Translations under genes and position numbers: made by a program
NCBI GenBank assembly: GCA_964626265.1
Contig: CAZVCG010000045.1
Location: forward strand, 1-13,390
Length of the DNA stretch: 13,390 nt
Direction of reading: 5' to 3'
Source: CAZVCG01 sp964626265
GTDB lineage: Bacteria > Pseudomonadota > Alphaproteobacteria > UBA9219
The notes under the pieces: model-generated
The model's input: only the letters and a program-made list of their open reading frames with translations
What the model was told of the DNA's origin: nothing
The model's database searches: none
Shown here: positions 1 through 6,398 of the stretch, piece after piece
Numbering within the stretch: position 1 is the first letter of the stretch
How the letters are laid out: each line of letters begins with the position of its first letter

Positions 1-422
1 TCGTGACGGGCGTCGAAATGTTCCGCAAGCTGCTCGATCAGGGCGAAGCCGGCGACAACATCGGCGCGCTGCTTCGCGGCACGAAGCGTGAAGAAGTCGA
101 GCGCGGCCAAGTGTTGGCCAAGCCCGGCACGATCACGCCGCACACGAAGTTCAAGGCCGAATGCTACATTCTCACCAAGGACGAGGGTGGCCGTCATACG
201 CCGTTCTTCAGCAACTACCGTCCCCAGTTCTACTTCCGCACGACGGACGTGACTGGTGAAGTTATCCTGCCGCAGGGCACCGAGATGGTCATGCCCGGCG
301 ACAACATCTCGGTCGAGGTGAAGTTGATCGCGCCGATCGCCATGGACGAAGGCCTGCGTTTCGCCATCCGCGAAGGCGGCCGCACCGTCGGCGCCGGCGT
401 CGTGGCGAAGATTATTGAGTAA
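1..422 (+). CDS. tuf: Elongation factor Tu, C-terminal part (5' end outside window)
   Basis: This is the last third of EF-Tu, the GTPase that brings aminoacyl-tRNA to the ribosomal A site in the cytoplasm. The reading frame is open from the window edge to the TAA at 420-422, so the gene is cut by the window and not broken. The visible part covers beta-barrel domains 2 and 3. Recognisable segments are the domain 2 stretch GVEMFRKLLDQGEAGDN, then RGTKREEVERGQVLAKPG, the domain 3 segment FFSNYRPQFYFRTTDVTG, and the C-terminal RFAIREGGRTVGAGVV. Being next to rpsJ matches the common fusion of the str operon (rpsL-rpsG-fusA-tuf) to the S10 operon. A 206-base gap with a repeat element separates it from rpsJ. 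Identity is certain. Confidence 0.98.
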   Translation, partial: VTGVEMFRKLLDQGEAGDNIGALLRGTKREEVERGQVLAKPGTITPHTKFKAECYILTKDEGGRHTPFFSNYRPQFYFRTTDVTGEVILPQGTEMVMPGDNISVEVKLIAPIAMDEGLRFAIREGGRTVGAGVVAKIIE

Positions 423-470
423 GAAGGAAAGGGCCGGAGGTTAGGGGCTGGGGAACCGGCCTCGCCTCTG

Positions 471-586
471 GCGTCATTCCCGCGAAAGCGGGAATCTAGA
501 GGCGAGCGATAGCGAGCCATATGAGTCGTATGCCGCATGGACATGCGGCACTGGATCCCCGCTTTCGCAGGGATGACGCAAAAGGG
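471..586. repeat. Long palindromic repeat element, copy A (about 110 bp)
   Basis: The element has inverted ends of about 29 bases (471-499 against 551-579) with four mismatches, beginning GCGTCATTCCCGC and ending GGGATGACGC. Each arm is itself a hairpin around CCCGCGAAAGCGGG. The middle has a perfect 9-bp stem, TGCCGCATG (531-539) with CATGCGGCA (542-550). A close copy lies at 8961-9075, and similarity continues into the following AAAAGGG (580-586). The ATTCCC-N8-GGGAAT palindrome resembles the dRS3-type repeats described in Neisseria and similar intergenic repeats in other proteobacteria. It carries no coding capacity and is probably a non-autonomous mobile or structural repeat. Confidence 0.85.
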
Positions 587-591
587 TAGAG

Positions 592-608
592 CAGTGTTGT
601 AAACACTG
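592..608 (+). other. Small hairpin upstream of rpsJ
   Basis: CAGTGTT (592-598) and AACACTG (602-608) form a perfect 7-bp stem with a 3-base loop. It lies 12 bases ahead of the rpsJ ribosome binding site and just after repeat copy A. It has no T-run, so it is not an intrinsic terminator. It could be a leader structure or part of the inserted element's flank; no function can be assigned. Confidence 0.4.
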
Positions 609-628
609 AAGATAGGATTGGAGTTATT

Positions 629-937
629 ATGGACACGCAAACGATACGCATTCGCCTTAAGGCGTTTGATCATCGCATGCTCGATCAGTCGGTGAGCGAG
701 ATCATCAGCACCGCCAAGCGCACGGGCGCGCGGGTGCGCGGGCCGATCCCGCTGCCCACATGGCGTGAGCAGTTCACGGTCAACCGCGGTCCTCACGTGG
801 ACAAAAAGTCGCGCGACCAGTTCGAAGTCCGCACGCATCGCCGCCTGCTGGACATTCTGGAGCCGACGCCGCAAACGATCGACGCGCTGTCCAAGATCGA
901 CCTCGCCGCCGGCGTGGACGTTGAGATCAGGGTGTAA
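629..937 (+). CDS. rpsJ: 30S ribosomal protein S10
   Basis: S10 is a component of the 30S subunit head and, as NusE, also takes part in transcription antitermination with NusB. The 102-residue product is the usual length. It starts IRIRLKAFDHRMLDQSV and carries the family segment around residues 36-62 (RVRGPIPLPT, then PHVDKKSRDQFE) and the ending AAGVDVEIRV. The ATG at 629 is preceded by GGAG with a 5-base gap. A minor oddity is TVNRGPH where most relatives have TVxRSPH. It is the first gene of the S10 operon, three bases ahead of rplC. Confidence 0.98.
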   Translation: MDTQTIRIRLKAFDHRMLDQSVSEIISTAKRTGARVRGPIPLPTWREQFTVNRGPHVDKKSRDQFEVRTHRRLLDILEPTPQTIDALSKIDLAAGVDVEIRV

Positions 938-940
938 GAC

Positions 941-1657
941 ATGACAACGACGCAACGCACAGGATTGATCGCCACCAAGCTCGGCATGACGCGCATCTTC
1001 AACGACGAAGGTCAGCACGTGCCGGTGACCGTTCTCAAGCTGGACGAGCTCCAGGTTGTGGGCGTGCGCACGAAGGAAAAAGACGGCTATGTCGCCGTTC
1101 AGCTCGGCGCGGGCAAGGCGAAGGTGAAAAACGTTTCAAAGGCAATGCGCAAGGTTTACGCCAACGCCAAGATCGAGCCGAAAAAGAAGGCCATGGAATT
1201 CCGCGTTTCCGAAAACGCTTTGCTCGAAGTCGGCGCCGAATTGTCCGCTGCGCACTTTGTGCCGGGCCAGTTCGTCGACGTGACGTCGCAAAGCATCGGC
1301 AAGGGCTTCGCGGGCGTCATGAAACGCTACAACTTCCGCGGCCTGCGCGCCACGCACGGCGTTTCGATTTCGCACCGCAGCCACGGTTCGACGGGCCAGC
1401 GCCAGGATCCGGGCCGCGTGTTCAAGAACAAGAAAATGGCCGGTCACATGGGCGACCGCCGCGTCACGACGCTGAACCTGAAAGTGGTCGCCGTCGATGC
1501 CGAACAGAATTTGATTTTGGTGCGCGGCGCCGTGCCGGGAGCCGAAGGGGCAAGCGTGCGCATTCGCGACGCCGTCAAGCGCAAGCTTCCGAAAGAGGCG
1601 CCGATGCCGGCGGGTCTGAAAACCAAGGGCGAAGCTTCCGCCGAAGCCGCGGCTTGA
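941..1657 (+). CDS. rplC: 50S ribosomal protein L3
   Basis: L3 is an early 23S rRNA-binding assembly protein whose central loop reaches towards the peptidyl transferase centre. The 238-residue product has the family core GLIATKLGMTRIFNDEG at the N-terminus and SHRSHGSTGQRQDPGRVFK followed by KKMAGHMGDRRVT in the middle. The GQRQ segment (residues 152-155) lies where E. coli L3 carries an N5-methylated glutamine made by PrmB. The product is longer than E. coli L3 because of an alanine- and lysine-rich C-terminal tail (about residues 212-238), as is common in alphaproteobacteria. The start is three bases after the rpsJ stop, which suggests translational coupling. Confidence 0.98.
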   Translation: MTTTQRTGLIATKLGMTRIFNDEGQHVPVTVLKLDELQVVGVRTKEKDGYVAVQLGAGKAKVKNVSKAMRKVYANAKIEPKKKAMEFRVSENALLEVGAELSAAHFVPGQFVDVTSQSIGKGFAGVMKRYNFRGLRATHGVSISHRSHGSTGQRQDPGRVFKNKKMAGHMGDRRVTTLNLKVVAVDAEQNLILVRGAVPGAEGASVRIRDAVKRKLPKEAPMPAGLKTKGEASAEAAA

Positions 1658-1674
1658 GGAATGGTGAGATAACG

Positions 1675-2295
1675 ATGAAAGCAACGATTAAAAACCTCGA
1701 TAACAAGGAAGTCGGCACGATCGAGCTGGCGGACGCCATCTTCAAGATCGAGCCGCGCCGCGATATCATCACGCGCGCGATCAACTGGCAGCTCGCCAAG
1801 CGCCGCGCCGGTACGCACGCGACCAAGGGCATCAGCCAGATCAGCGGCACCACGAAAAAGCCTTGGGCGCAAAAGGGCACGGGCCGCGCGCGTCAGGGCA
1901 GTCTGCGTTCGCCGCAGTTCCGCAAGGGCGCGGTGATCTTCGGGCCGGTCGTTCGCAGCCACGAACACGATCTCCCCAAAAAGGTGCGTCGCATGGCTTT
2001 GCGCATGGCGCTTTCCAGCAAGCAGATCGACGGCAAGTTGATCGTTATCGACGAAGCCAAAATGAAGGATCACAAGACCAAGGCGTTGGCCGAAAAATTG
2101 ACGAAAATGGGCCTTAAGAACGTGTTGGTGATCGACGGCGCGAACCTCGACCCGAACTTCGCCAAGGCCGCGCGCAACATCCCGAACGTGGACGTCCTGC
2201 CGGAACAGGGCGCCAACGTGTACGACATCGTGCGGCGCGACGCGCTGATCCTGACCAAAAACGCGGTCGAACAGCTGCAAGAGAGGCTGAAATGA
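1675..2295 (+). CDS. rplD: 50S ribosomal protein L4
   Basis: L4 binds 23S rRNA, lines the exit tunnel, and in E. coli also represses the S10 operon; no L4-responsive leader is recognised here. The product is 206 residues, the usual length. It has the extended-loop segment KKPWAQKGTGRARQGSLRSP and then GPVVRSHEHDLPKKVRRMAL, both diagnostic of L4. The frame is open back to a TTG at 1654, but the ATG at 1675 gives the normal N-terminus (MKATIKNLD) and is preceded by GGTGAG at 1663-1668. Its TGA overlaps the rplW start as ATGA. Confidence 0.97.
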   Translation: MKATIKNLDNKEVGTIELADAIFKIEPRRDIITRAINWQLAKRRAGTHATKGISQISGTTKKPWAQKGTGRARQGSLRSPQFRKGAVIFGPVVRSHEHDLPKKVRRMALRMALSSKQIDGKLIVIDEAKMKDHKTKALAEKLTKMGLKNVLVIDGANLDPNFAKAARNIPNVDVLPEQGANVYDIVRRDALILTKNAVEQLQERLK

Positions 2296-2618
2296 TCATG
2301 AAAAAGAAAAAAGAAACGGAAGCCAAGCTTCTGCCGCAGCATTATCAGGTCATCCTGTCGCCCGTCATCACGGAAAAGGCGACGAACAACAGCGGCTTCA
2401 ATCAGGTGACTTTCCGCGTGGCCAAGACCGCGACCAAGCCCGCCATCAAAACGGCCGTCGAACAGCTGTTCAAGGTCAAGGTCGAAAGCGTCAACACGCA
2501 TAACCGCAAGGGCAAGGTCAAGCGCTTCAAGGGCCGCATCGGCCAACGCAGCGACGCCAAGTTCGCCATCGTGACGCTCGCCGAAGGCAGCAAGATCGAT
2601 GTCGCGACAGGAATTTAA
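2292..2618 (+). CDS. rplW: 50S ribosomal protein L23
   Basis: L23 sits at the tunnel exit and is the docking site for trigger factor and the signal recognition particle. The product is 108 residues, slightly longer than the usual 95-100. Recognisable segments are HYQVILSPVITEKATN, FRVAKTATKPAIKTAVEQLF and VKVESVNTHNRKGKVKRFKG. The ATG at 2292 overlaps the rplD stop, with GAGAGG at 2281-2286 as ribosome binding site. A second ATG at 2298, two codons on, is an equally possible start, so the first two residues are uncertain. Confidence 0.97.
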   Translation: MIMKKKKETEAKLLPQHYQVILSPVITEKATNNSGFNQVTFRVAKTATKPAIKTAVEQLFKVKVESVNTHNRKGKVKRFKGRIGQRSDAKFAIVTLAEGSKIDVATGI

Positions 2619-2635
2619 GGACGAGGGTTAGAACA

Positions 2636-3481
2636 ATGGCACTGAAACATTACCGTCCCGTAACGCCAGGCCTGAGGCAGTACATCCAAACTGACCGTTC
2701 GGAGCTTTGGAAGGGCAAGCCCGTCAAGAAACTGACCGAAGGCCTGAAAAAGACCGGCGGCCGCAACAACAAGGGCCGCATCACGACGCGCCACATCGGC
2801 GGCGGTCATGCCAAACGCTACCGCCTTGTCGATTTCAAGCGGCGCATGTTCGATATGCCCGCGGTTGTGGAACGCTTCGAGTACGACCCCAACCGCACGG
2901 CGAACCTCGCCCTCATCAAGTATCAGGACGGCACGCTGGCCTACATTCTCGCGCCGCAACGCCTGCAAAAGGGCGATACGGTCGTCGCGGGCGAAAAAGT
3001 CGACGTGAAGCCCGGCAACGCCATGCGCATCAAGAACATCCCGGTCGGCTCGATCGTGCACAACGTCGAAATGCGTCCCGGCAAGGGCGGCCAGATCGCC
3101 CGTTCCGCCGGAACGTATGTCCAGATCGTCGGCCGTGAATCCGGTTATGCCCAGATCAAGCTCAACTCCGGCGAAGTGCGCCGCGTCCCTCAAGACTGCA
3201 TGGCGACGGTGGGCGCGGTCTCGAACGCCGATCACATGAACACCAAGCTCGGCAAGGCCGGCCGCAAGCGCTGGATGGGCGTTCGCCCGACAGTCCGCGG
3301 CGTGGCCATGAACCCGGTCGATCACCCGCATGGCGGCGGTGAAGGCCGCACCTCGGGCGGCCGCCATCCGGTCACGCCGTGGGGCAAGGGCACCAAGGGC
3401 ACCAAGACGCGCAAGAACAAGCGCACGAACCGTTTCATTATCCGCCGCGCGAACAAGCGCCGCGACAAGCAGGCGGCATAG
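2636..3481 (+). CDS. rplB: 50S ribosomal protein L2
   Basis: L2 is a highly conserved large-subunit protein needed for subunit association and peptidyl transferase assembly. The 281-residue product matches the family length. It opens with ALKHYRPVTPGLRQY, has GRNNKGRITTRHIGGGHA-type sequence at about residues 40-60, and carries the invariant HPHGGGEG at residues 230-237, which includes the histidine region known to be critical in E. coli L2. The C-terminus is strongly basic (RFIIRRANKRRDKQAA). The ATG follows GAGGG at a suitable distance. In nearly all genomes rpsS comes next; here a small orphan gene intervenes. Confidence 0.98.
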   Translation: MALKHYRPVTPGLRQYIQTDRSELWKGKPVKKLTEGLKKTGGRNNKGRITTRHIGGGHAKRYRLVDFKRRMFDMPAVVERFEYDPNRTANLALIKYQDGTLAYILAPQRLQKGDTVVAGEKVDVKPGNAMRIKNIPVGSIVHNVEMRPGKGGQIARSAGTYVQIVGRESGYAQIKLNSGEVRRVPQDCMATVGAVSNADHMNTKLGKAGRKRWMGVRPTVRGVAMNPVDHPHGGGEGRTSGGRHPVTPWGKGTKGTKTRKNKRTNRFIIRRANKRRDKQAA

Positions 3482-3491
3482 GGAGAAGGGG

Positions 3492-3767
3492 ATGGCTTCG
3501 GTTTACGATATTCTCAAGCAGAGCGGTTCCGACGGCAAAGGAATTTCCTTGCAAGGGATTATTGAACAAACGGGACTTTCGCACCGCGCAGCGCAGAAGG
3601 AAATTTCCAGCTGCGTTAAGGAGCTTACGTTGGTTAAACGGGTTGAACAGGGCAAAGGCGGAAGATCGATCGTTCATTACGGACATATGGACGTTTTGCC
3701 GGATGCGGAACGGCAAGAAATCAAAGATAACGTCATTCCACGCAAATGGTTCGTATTACAGGCATGA
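3492..3767 (+). CDS. Orphan small winged-helix-like protein inserted between rplB and rpsS
   Basis: This 91-residue protein is not a ribosomal protein and I do not recognise its family. Its layout suggests a winged helix-turn-helix: helix 1 at about residues 3-11 (SVYDILKQS), helix 2 at 19-27 (SLQGIIEQT), a turn at GLS, a recognition-like helix at 30-46 (HRAAQKEISSCVKELTL), and a glycine-rich wing at 48-63 (KRVEQGKGGRSIVHYG). The C-terminal 28 residues are charged with no clear domain. The ATG at 3492 is backed by the strong ribosome binding site GGGAGAAGGGG (3481-3491), directly after the rplB stop, so it is translated with the operon. Sampled 60-base rows have about 48-52% GC, against about 60% in neighbours, and it uses codons such as TTA and TTG that the ribosomal genes mostly avoid. 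It is probably an acquired gene. A DNA- or RNA-binding role is inference from the fold pattern only. Confidence 0.8.
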   Translation: MASVYDILKQSGSDGKGISLQGIIEQTGLSHRAAQKEISSCVKELTLVKRVEQGKGGRSIVHYGHMDVLPDAERQEIKDNVIPRKWFVLQA

Positions 3768-3784
3768 GATTCAGGAGTTAAAAG

Positions 3785-4075
3785 ATGGCACGTTCAGTTT
3801 GGAAAGGTCCGTTCGTTGACGGATATATGCTCAAGAAGGCGGAAAAAGCCCGCGCTTCGGGACGCCACGACATCATCAAGACGTGGTCGCGCCGCACGAC
3901 CATCTTGCCGCAATTCGTCGGCCTGACGTTCGGCGTGTACAACGGCAACAAGTTTTTGCCGGTTTCCGTGACCGAAAACATGATCGGCCACAAATTCGGC
4001 GAATTCGCCCCGACCCGCATCTTTAAGGGCCACACGGCGGCGGACAAGAAAGCCGAAAAGGCCGCAGGTAAGTAA
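3785..4075 (+). CDS. rpsS: 30S ribosomal protein S19
   Basis: S19 sits in the head of the 30S subunit and forms a complex with S13 near the A-site tRNA. The 96-residue product is close to the usual 92. Diagnostic segments are ARSVWKGPFVDGYMLKKAEK, WSRRTTILPQFVGLTFGVYN and GHKFGEFAPTRIFKGH. The ATG at 3785 is preceded by CAGGAG (3772-3777). It lies 17 bases after the orphan winged-helix gene and starts the rpsS-rplV-rpsC block. Confidence 0.98.
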   Translation: MARSVWKGPFVDGYMLKKAEKARASGRHDIIKTWSRRTTILPQFVGLTFGVYNGNKFLPVSVTENMIGHKFGEFAPTRIFKGHTAADKKAEKAAGK

Positions 4076-4095
4076 GAAGGTATCAGGAGAGAGTT

Positions 4096-4611
4096 ATGGG
4101 AAAGCCCAAGACCGAAAGAAGACTGCCAGAGGACGCCGCCGAAGCCAAAGGCGCGGCGATCCGCAGCAGCGCGCGCAAGTTGAACCTCGTCGCCGCCAGC
4201 ATCCGCGGCAAGAGCGCAGCCACCGCGTTGACGCAGCTTTCTTTCGAAAAGCGGCGCATCGCGCAAGACGTGAAGAAAGTCCTGCAATCGGCTGTCGCAA
4301 ATGCCGAAAACAACCACAACCTCGACGTCGACAAGCTCTATGTCGCCGAGGCTTGGGTTGGCCGCAGCTTTGTCATGAAGCGCTTTCATGCGCGCGGACG
4401 CGGCAAAAGCTCGGGCATAGAAAAGCCGTTCAGCAACCTGACGATCATCGTGCGTGAACGCCAGGATGGGGAAAAGAAGGCCAAGCGGGCTCAGAAGACA
4501 AAAGCCGCCAAGGCCCCGGCGAAGGAAACGACCAAGGCCGCCGCCAAGAAGGCTCCGGCCAAGAAGAAGACATCAACAAAAGGCGCAGCGGAAGCTGCCG
4601 CGGAGGCATAA
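4096..4611 (+). CDS. rplV: 50S ribosomal protein L22 with a Lys/Ala-rich C-terminal tail
   Basis: L22 contacts all domains of 23S rRNA, and its beta-hairpin lines the nascent peptide tunnel. The core (about residues 1-122) contains the family segments RSSARKLNLVAASIRGK, KVLQSAVANAENNHNLDVD and KRFHARGRGKSSGIEKPFSN, all as in alphaproteobacteria. The total of 171 residues is well beyond the usual 110-130. The extra 49 residues (123-171) are low-complexity, with 14 Lys and 17 Ala in patterns like AAAKKAPAKK. This recalls histone H1-like tails and is likely disordered and RNA-binding. The tail has no frameshift signature and uses the same GC-rich codons as the core, so it appears native. The TAA falls three bases ahead of the rpsC start. 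Confidence 0.97.
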   Translation: MGKPKTERRLPEDAAEAKGAAIRSSARKLNLVAASIRGKSAATALTQLSFEKRRIAQDVKKVLQSAVANAENNHNLDVDKLYVAEAWVGRSFVMKRFHARGRGKSSGIEKPFSNLTIIVRERQDGEKKAKRAQKTKAAKAPAKETTKAAAKKAPAKKKTSTKGAAEAAAEA

Positions 4612-4614
4612 GTC

Positions 4615-5298
4615 ATGGGTCAGAAAGTCAATCCGATCAGCATTCGTCTCGGCGTCAACAGGACGTGGGACAGCCGTTGGTTCGCCGCCAAGGGATATGG
4701 CGACCTGCTGCATGAGGATTTGAAGATCCGCAAGTTTTTGACAAAGACGCTCGGCCAGCAAGCCGGCGTCGCCAAGGTCATCGTCGAGCGCCCGTCGGGC
4801 AAGTGCCGCGTGACCATCCATTCGGCGCGTCCGGGCGTGATCATCGGCAAGAAAGGCGCGGACATCGAAAACCTGCGCAGAAAGATCGCGAAGATGACCG
4901 CGTCCGAGGTGAGCCTGAACATCGTCGAAATCCGCAAGCCGGAAATCGACGCCAAGCTGGTCGCCGACAACATCGCCAACCAGCTCGAACGCCGCGTGGC
5001 GTTCCGCCGCGCCATGAAACGCGCCGTGCAATCGGCCATGCGTCTGGGCGCTCTCGGCATTCGTATCAATTGCGGCGGCCGTCTGGGCGGCGCGGAAATC
5101 GCGCGCATGGAATGGTACCGCGAAGGCCGCGTGCCGTTGCATACGTTGCGCGCGGATGTGGATTACGGGGTTTCGACGGCGTTTACGACCATGGGCGCTT
5201 GCGGCGTCAAGGTCTGGATCTACAAGGGCGAAATCCTCGAGCACGATCCGATGGCGCAGGAAAAGAAGGCGACCGAAGGAGCGCCGGTTAGGAATTAG
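4615..5298 (+). CDS. rpsC: 30S ribosomal protein S3
   Basis: S3 lines the mRNA entry tunnel of the 30S subunit, and with S4 and S5 helps to unwind mRNA. The 227-residue product has the N-terminal GQKVNPISIRLGVNRTWDSR, a type II KH domain with GKKG at residues 78-81, and the C-terminal domain with GRLGGAEIARMEWYREGRVP and DYGVSTAFTTMGACGVKVWI. The start is three bases after the rplV stop. Downstream the operon is interrupted by a 92-base gap with a pair of REP-like hairpins. Confidence 0.98.
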   Translation: MGQKVNPISIRLGVNRTWDSRWFAAKGYGDLLHEDLKIRKFLTKTLGQQAGVAKVIVERPSGKCRVTIHSARPGVIIGKKGADIENLRRKIAKMTASEVSLNIVEIRKPEIDAKLVADNIANQLERRVAFRRAMKRAVQSAMRLGALGIRINCGGRLGGAEIARMEWYREGRVPLHTLRADVDYGVSTAFTTMGACGVKVWIYKGEILEHDPMAQEKKATEGAPVRN

Positions 5299-5304
5299 GG
5301 GAAA

Positions 5305-5364
5305 TGGTAGCGCCGCCCTCCGTGGCGGCGCATGAAGGCGCGGGGATGGAACCCCGCGCTACCA
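5305..5364. repeat. Back-to-back pair of GTAG-headed REP-like hairpins
   Basis: Two units face each other. The + unit (5305-5330) is TGGTAG followed by a stem CGCCGCC (5311-5317) with GGCGGCG (5324-5330). The - unit (5338-5364) has an 8-bp perfect stem GCGCGGGG (5338-5345) with CCCCGCGC (5352-5359), then CTACCA. The outer ends TGGTAGCGC (5305-5313) and GCGCTACCA (5356-5364) are perfect inverted repeats. A conserved GTAG next to a palindrome is typical of REP sequences mobilised by RAYT (REP-associated tyrosine) transposases, such as the SMAG repeats of Stenotrophomonas maltophilia. The paired layout matches a composite BIME-like element. No RAYT gene is visible in the window. Confidence 0.85.
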
Positions 5365-5390
5365 AGAAGGGATAAATTGGGAATAAAGCT

Positions 5391-5804
5391 ATGTTACAAC
5401 CGAAGAAAACAAAGTTTCGTAAAGCGCATAAGGGACGCATTCACGGCGCGGCCAAGGGCGGTCACCGCCTGAACTACGGCGCTTTTGGCCTGAAGGCTTT
5501 GGAGCCGGAACGCGTCACAGCCCGCCAGATCGAAGCGGCGCGCCGCGTGATCAGCCGCGCCATCAAGCGTCAGGGCCGTTTGTGGATTCTCGTATTTCCG
5601 GACGTTCCGGTATCGCGCAAGCCTGCCGAAGTCCGCATGGGTTCGGGCAAGGGGTCGCCGGAATTTTGGGTGTGCCGCGTGCATCCGGGGCGCATCATGT
5701 TCGAACTGGATGGCGTGCCGCTGGCCGTTGCGAAGGAAGCGTTCACATTGGCCGCCGCCAAGCTGCCGATTAAAACGAAATTCGTGCAGCGTGAGGTAGC
5801 ATAA
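5391..5804 (+). CDS. rplP: 50S ribosomal protein L16
   Basis: L16 organises the A-site tRNA region of the large subunit. The 137-residue product is the normal length. Recognisable segments are MLQPKKTKFRKAHKGRIHG at the start, then GAFGLKALEPERVTARQIEA, and PVSRKPAEVRMGSGKGSPEF, which corresponds to the conserved loop near the A site. The ATG at 5391 follows a 92-base gap occupied by the REP-like pair; GGGATAAATTGGGAATAAAG upstream gives only a weak ribosome binding site. Confidence 0.98.
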   Translation: MLQPKKTKFRKAHKGRIHGAAKGGHRLNYGAFGLKALEPERVTARQIEAARRVISRAIKRQGRLWILVFPDVPVSRKPAEVRMGSGKGSPEFWVCRVHPGRIMFELDGVPLAVAKEAFTLAAAKLPIKTKFVQREVA

Positions 5805-5810
5805 AGGAAT

Positions 5811-5837
5811 TGGTAGCGCGGGGTTCCATCCCCGCGT
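5811..5837 (+). repeat. GTAG-headed REP-like hairpin after rplP
   Basis: TGGTAG is followed by a perfect 7-bp stem, CGCGGGG (5817-5823) with CCCCGCG (5830-5836), and a loop TTCCAT. The sequence nearly matches the reverse complement of the unit at 5338-5364 and the copies at 10066 and 11173. No T-run follows, so it is unlikely to stop transcription. It ends about 6 bases before the ribosome binding site of rpmC. Confidence 0.85.
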
Positions 5838-5855
5838 CTTGTGAAGGAAAAGAAA

Positions 5856-6080
5856 ATGGCAAAAGATAAAGTAACTGTCGCCGACATTCGGCTGAAAACG
5901 GATAAGGAACTGGAGTCGCGCCTTATGGAACTGCGCAAGGAGCAATTCAACCTGCGCTTCCAAAAGGCCACGGGCCAGCTCACGAATACTGCCCGCGTCA
6001 CGGCGGTGCGCAAGGAAATCGCCAAGATCATGACGGTGATCGGCGAACGTCAACGTAAAGCCGCCGGTTCGGCAGCGTAA
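5856..6080 (+). CDS. rpmC: 50S ribosomal protein L29
   Basis: L29 is a small two-helix protein near the tunnel exit, beside L23. With the ATG at 5856 the product is 74 residues. It has the helical hairpin with the signature KEQFNLRFQKATGQLTNTAR followed by VRKEIAKIMTVIGERQ, typical of alphaproteobacterial L29. The frame is open back to a GTG at 5841, but GAAGGA (5843-5848) sits 7 bases before the ATG at 5856, which favours that start. A REP-like hairpin lies immediately upstream. Confidence 0.96.
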   Translation: MAKDKVTVADIRLKTDKELESRLMELRKEQFNLRFQKATGQLTNTARVTAVRKEIAKIMTVIGERQRKAAGSAA

Positions 6081-6099
6081 GGGATAAGGGGATCAGGAA

Positions 6100-6363
6100 A
6101 TGCCACGTCGCGTATTGCAAGGAACGGTCGTCAGCGACAAGGGGGACAAGACGGTCACGGTGCTGGTCGAGCGCCGCGTCATGCATCCCGTTTATAAAAA
6201 GTACATTCGCAAGTCGAAAAAGTACGCCGCGCACGACGAGCACAACAAGCACAAGGTCGGCGACGTGATTTCGATCATCGAACATGCGCCGATCAGCAAG
6301 CGCAAGCGCTGGATGGTGATGGAAAACGGCGACGCGGCTGTGAAAAAAACAGCGAAGAAGTAA
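6100..6363 (+). CDS. rpsQ: 30S ribosomal protein S17
   Basis: S17 is an OB-fold protein that binds 16S rRNA helices 7 and 11 early in 30S assembly. The 87-residue product is the usual size. The family pattern is clear: RRVLQGTVVSDKGDKTVTVL, RRVMHPVYKKYIRKSKKYAA, then DEHNKHKVGDVISIIEHAPI. The ATG at 6100 is preceded by CAGGAA. It is the last gene of the classical S10 operon; a 35-base gap separates it from rplN. Confidence 0.98.
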   Translation: MPRRVLQGTVVSDKGDKTVTVLVERRVMHPVYKKYIRKSKKYAAHDEHNKHKVGDVISIIEHAPISKRKRWMVMENGDAAVKKTAKK

Positions 6364-6398
6364 GGAACGGCAAGTTTAAGCGAAGATAGGGTTCAGTC

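Larger units (their letters stand above)
423..628. other. tuf-rpsJ intergenic gap
   Basis: This 206-base gap holds no gene. It contains a GC-rich inverted repeat (GGCCGG at 432-437 with CCGGCC at 456-461), a long repeat element (471-586), a small hairpin (592-608) and the rpsJ ribosome binding site GGAG at 620-623. There is no T-run suggesting a terminator after tuf, and I see no convincing -35/-10 pair, so read-through from tuf into rpsJ is plausible. Confidence 0.6.

Noticed and set aside
230..1018. Long - strand open frame of 262 codons opposite tuf and rpsJ, including peptides such as VIPAKAGIQ and LDSRFRGND
   Set aside because: It runs antisense to two certain genes, and the peptide-like part is the translation of repeat copy A. 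Such peptides are often misannotated from this repeat type.
1444..2280. Long - strand frame of 278 codons opposite rplC and rplD
   Set aside because: This is a shadow of GC-rich codon bias in the genes on the other strand, with no recognisable domain.
2615..3367. Long - strand frame opposite rplB
   Set aside because: It is a GC-driven antisense frame rich in Ala, Arg, Asp and His with no family likeness; rplB on the + strand is certain.
3330..3491. Upstream in-frame extension of the orphan winged-helix gene into rplB
   Set aside because: The extension is low-complexity Arg/Ala encoded in a shifted rplB frame, whereas the ATG at 3492 has a strong ribosome binding site.
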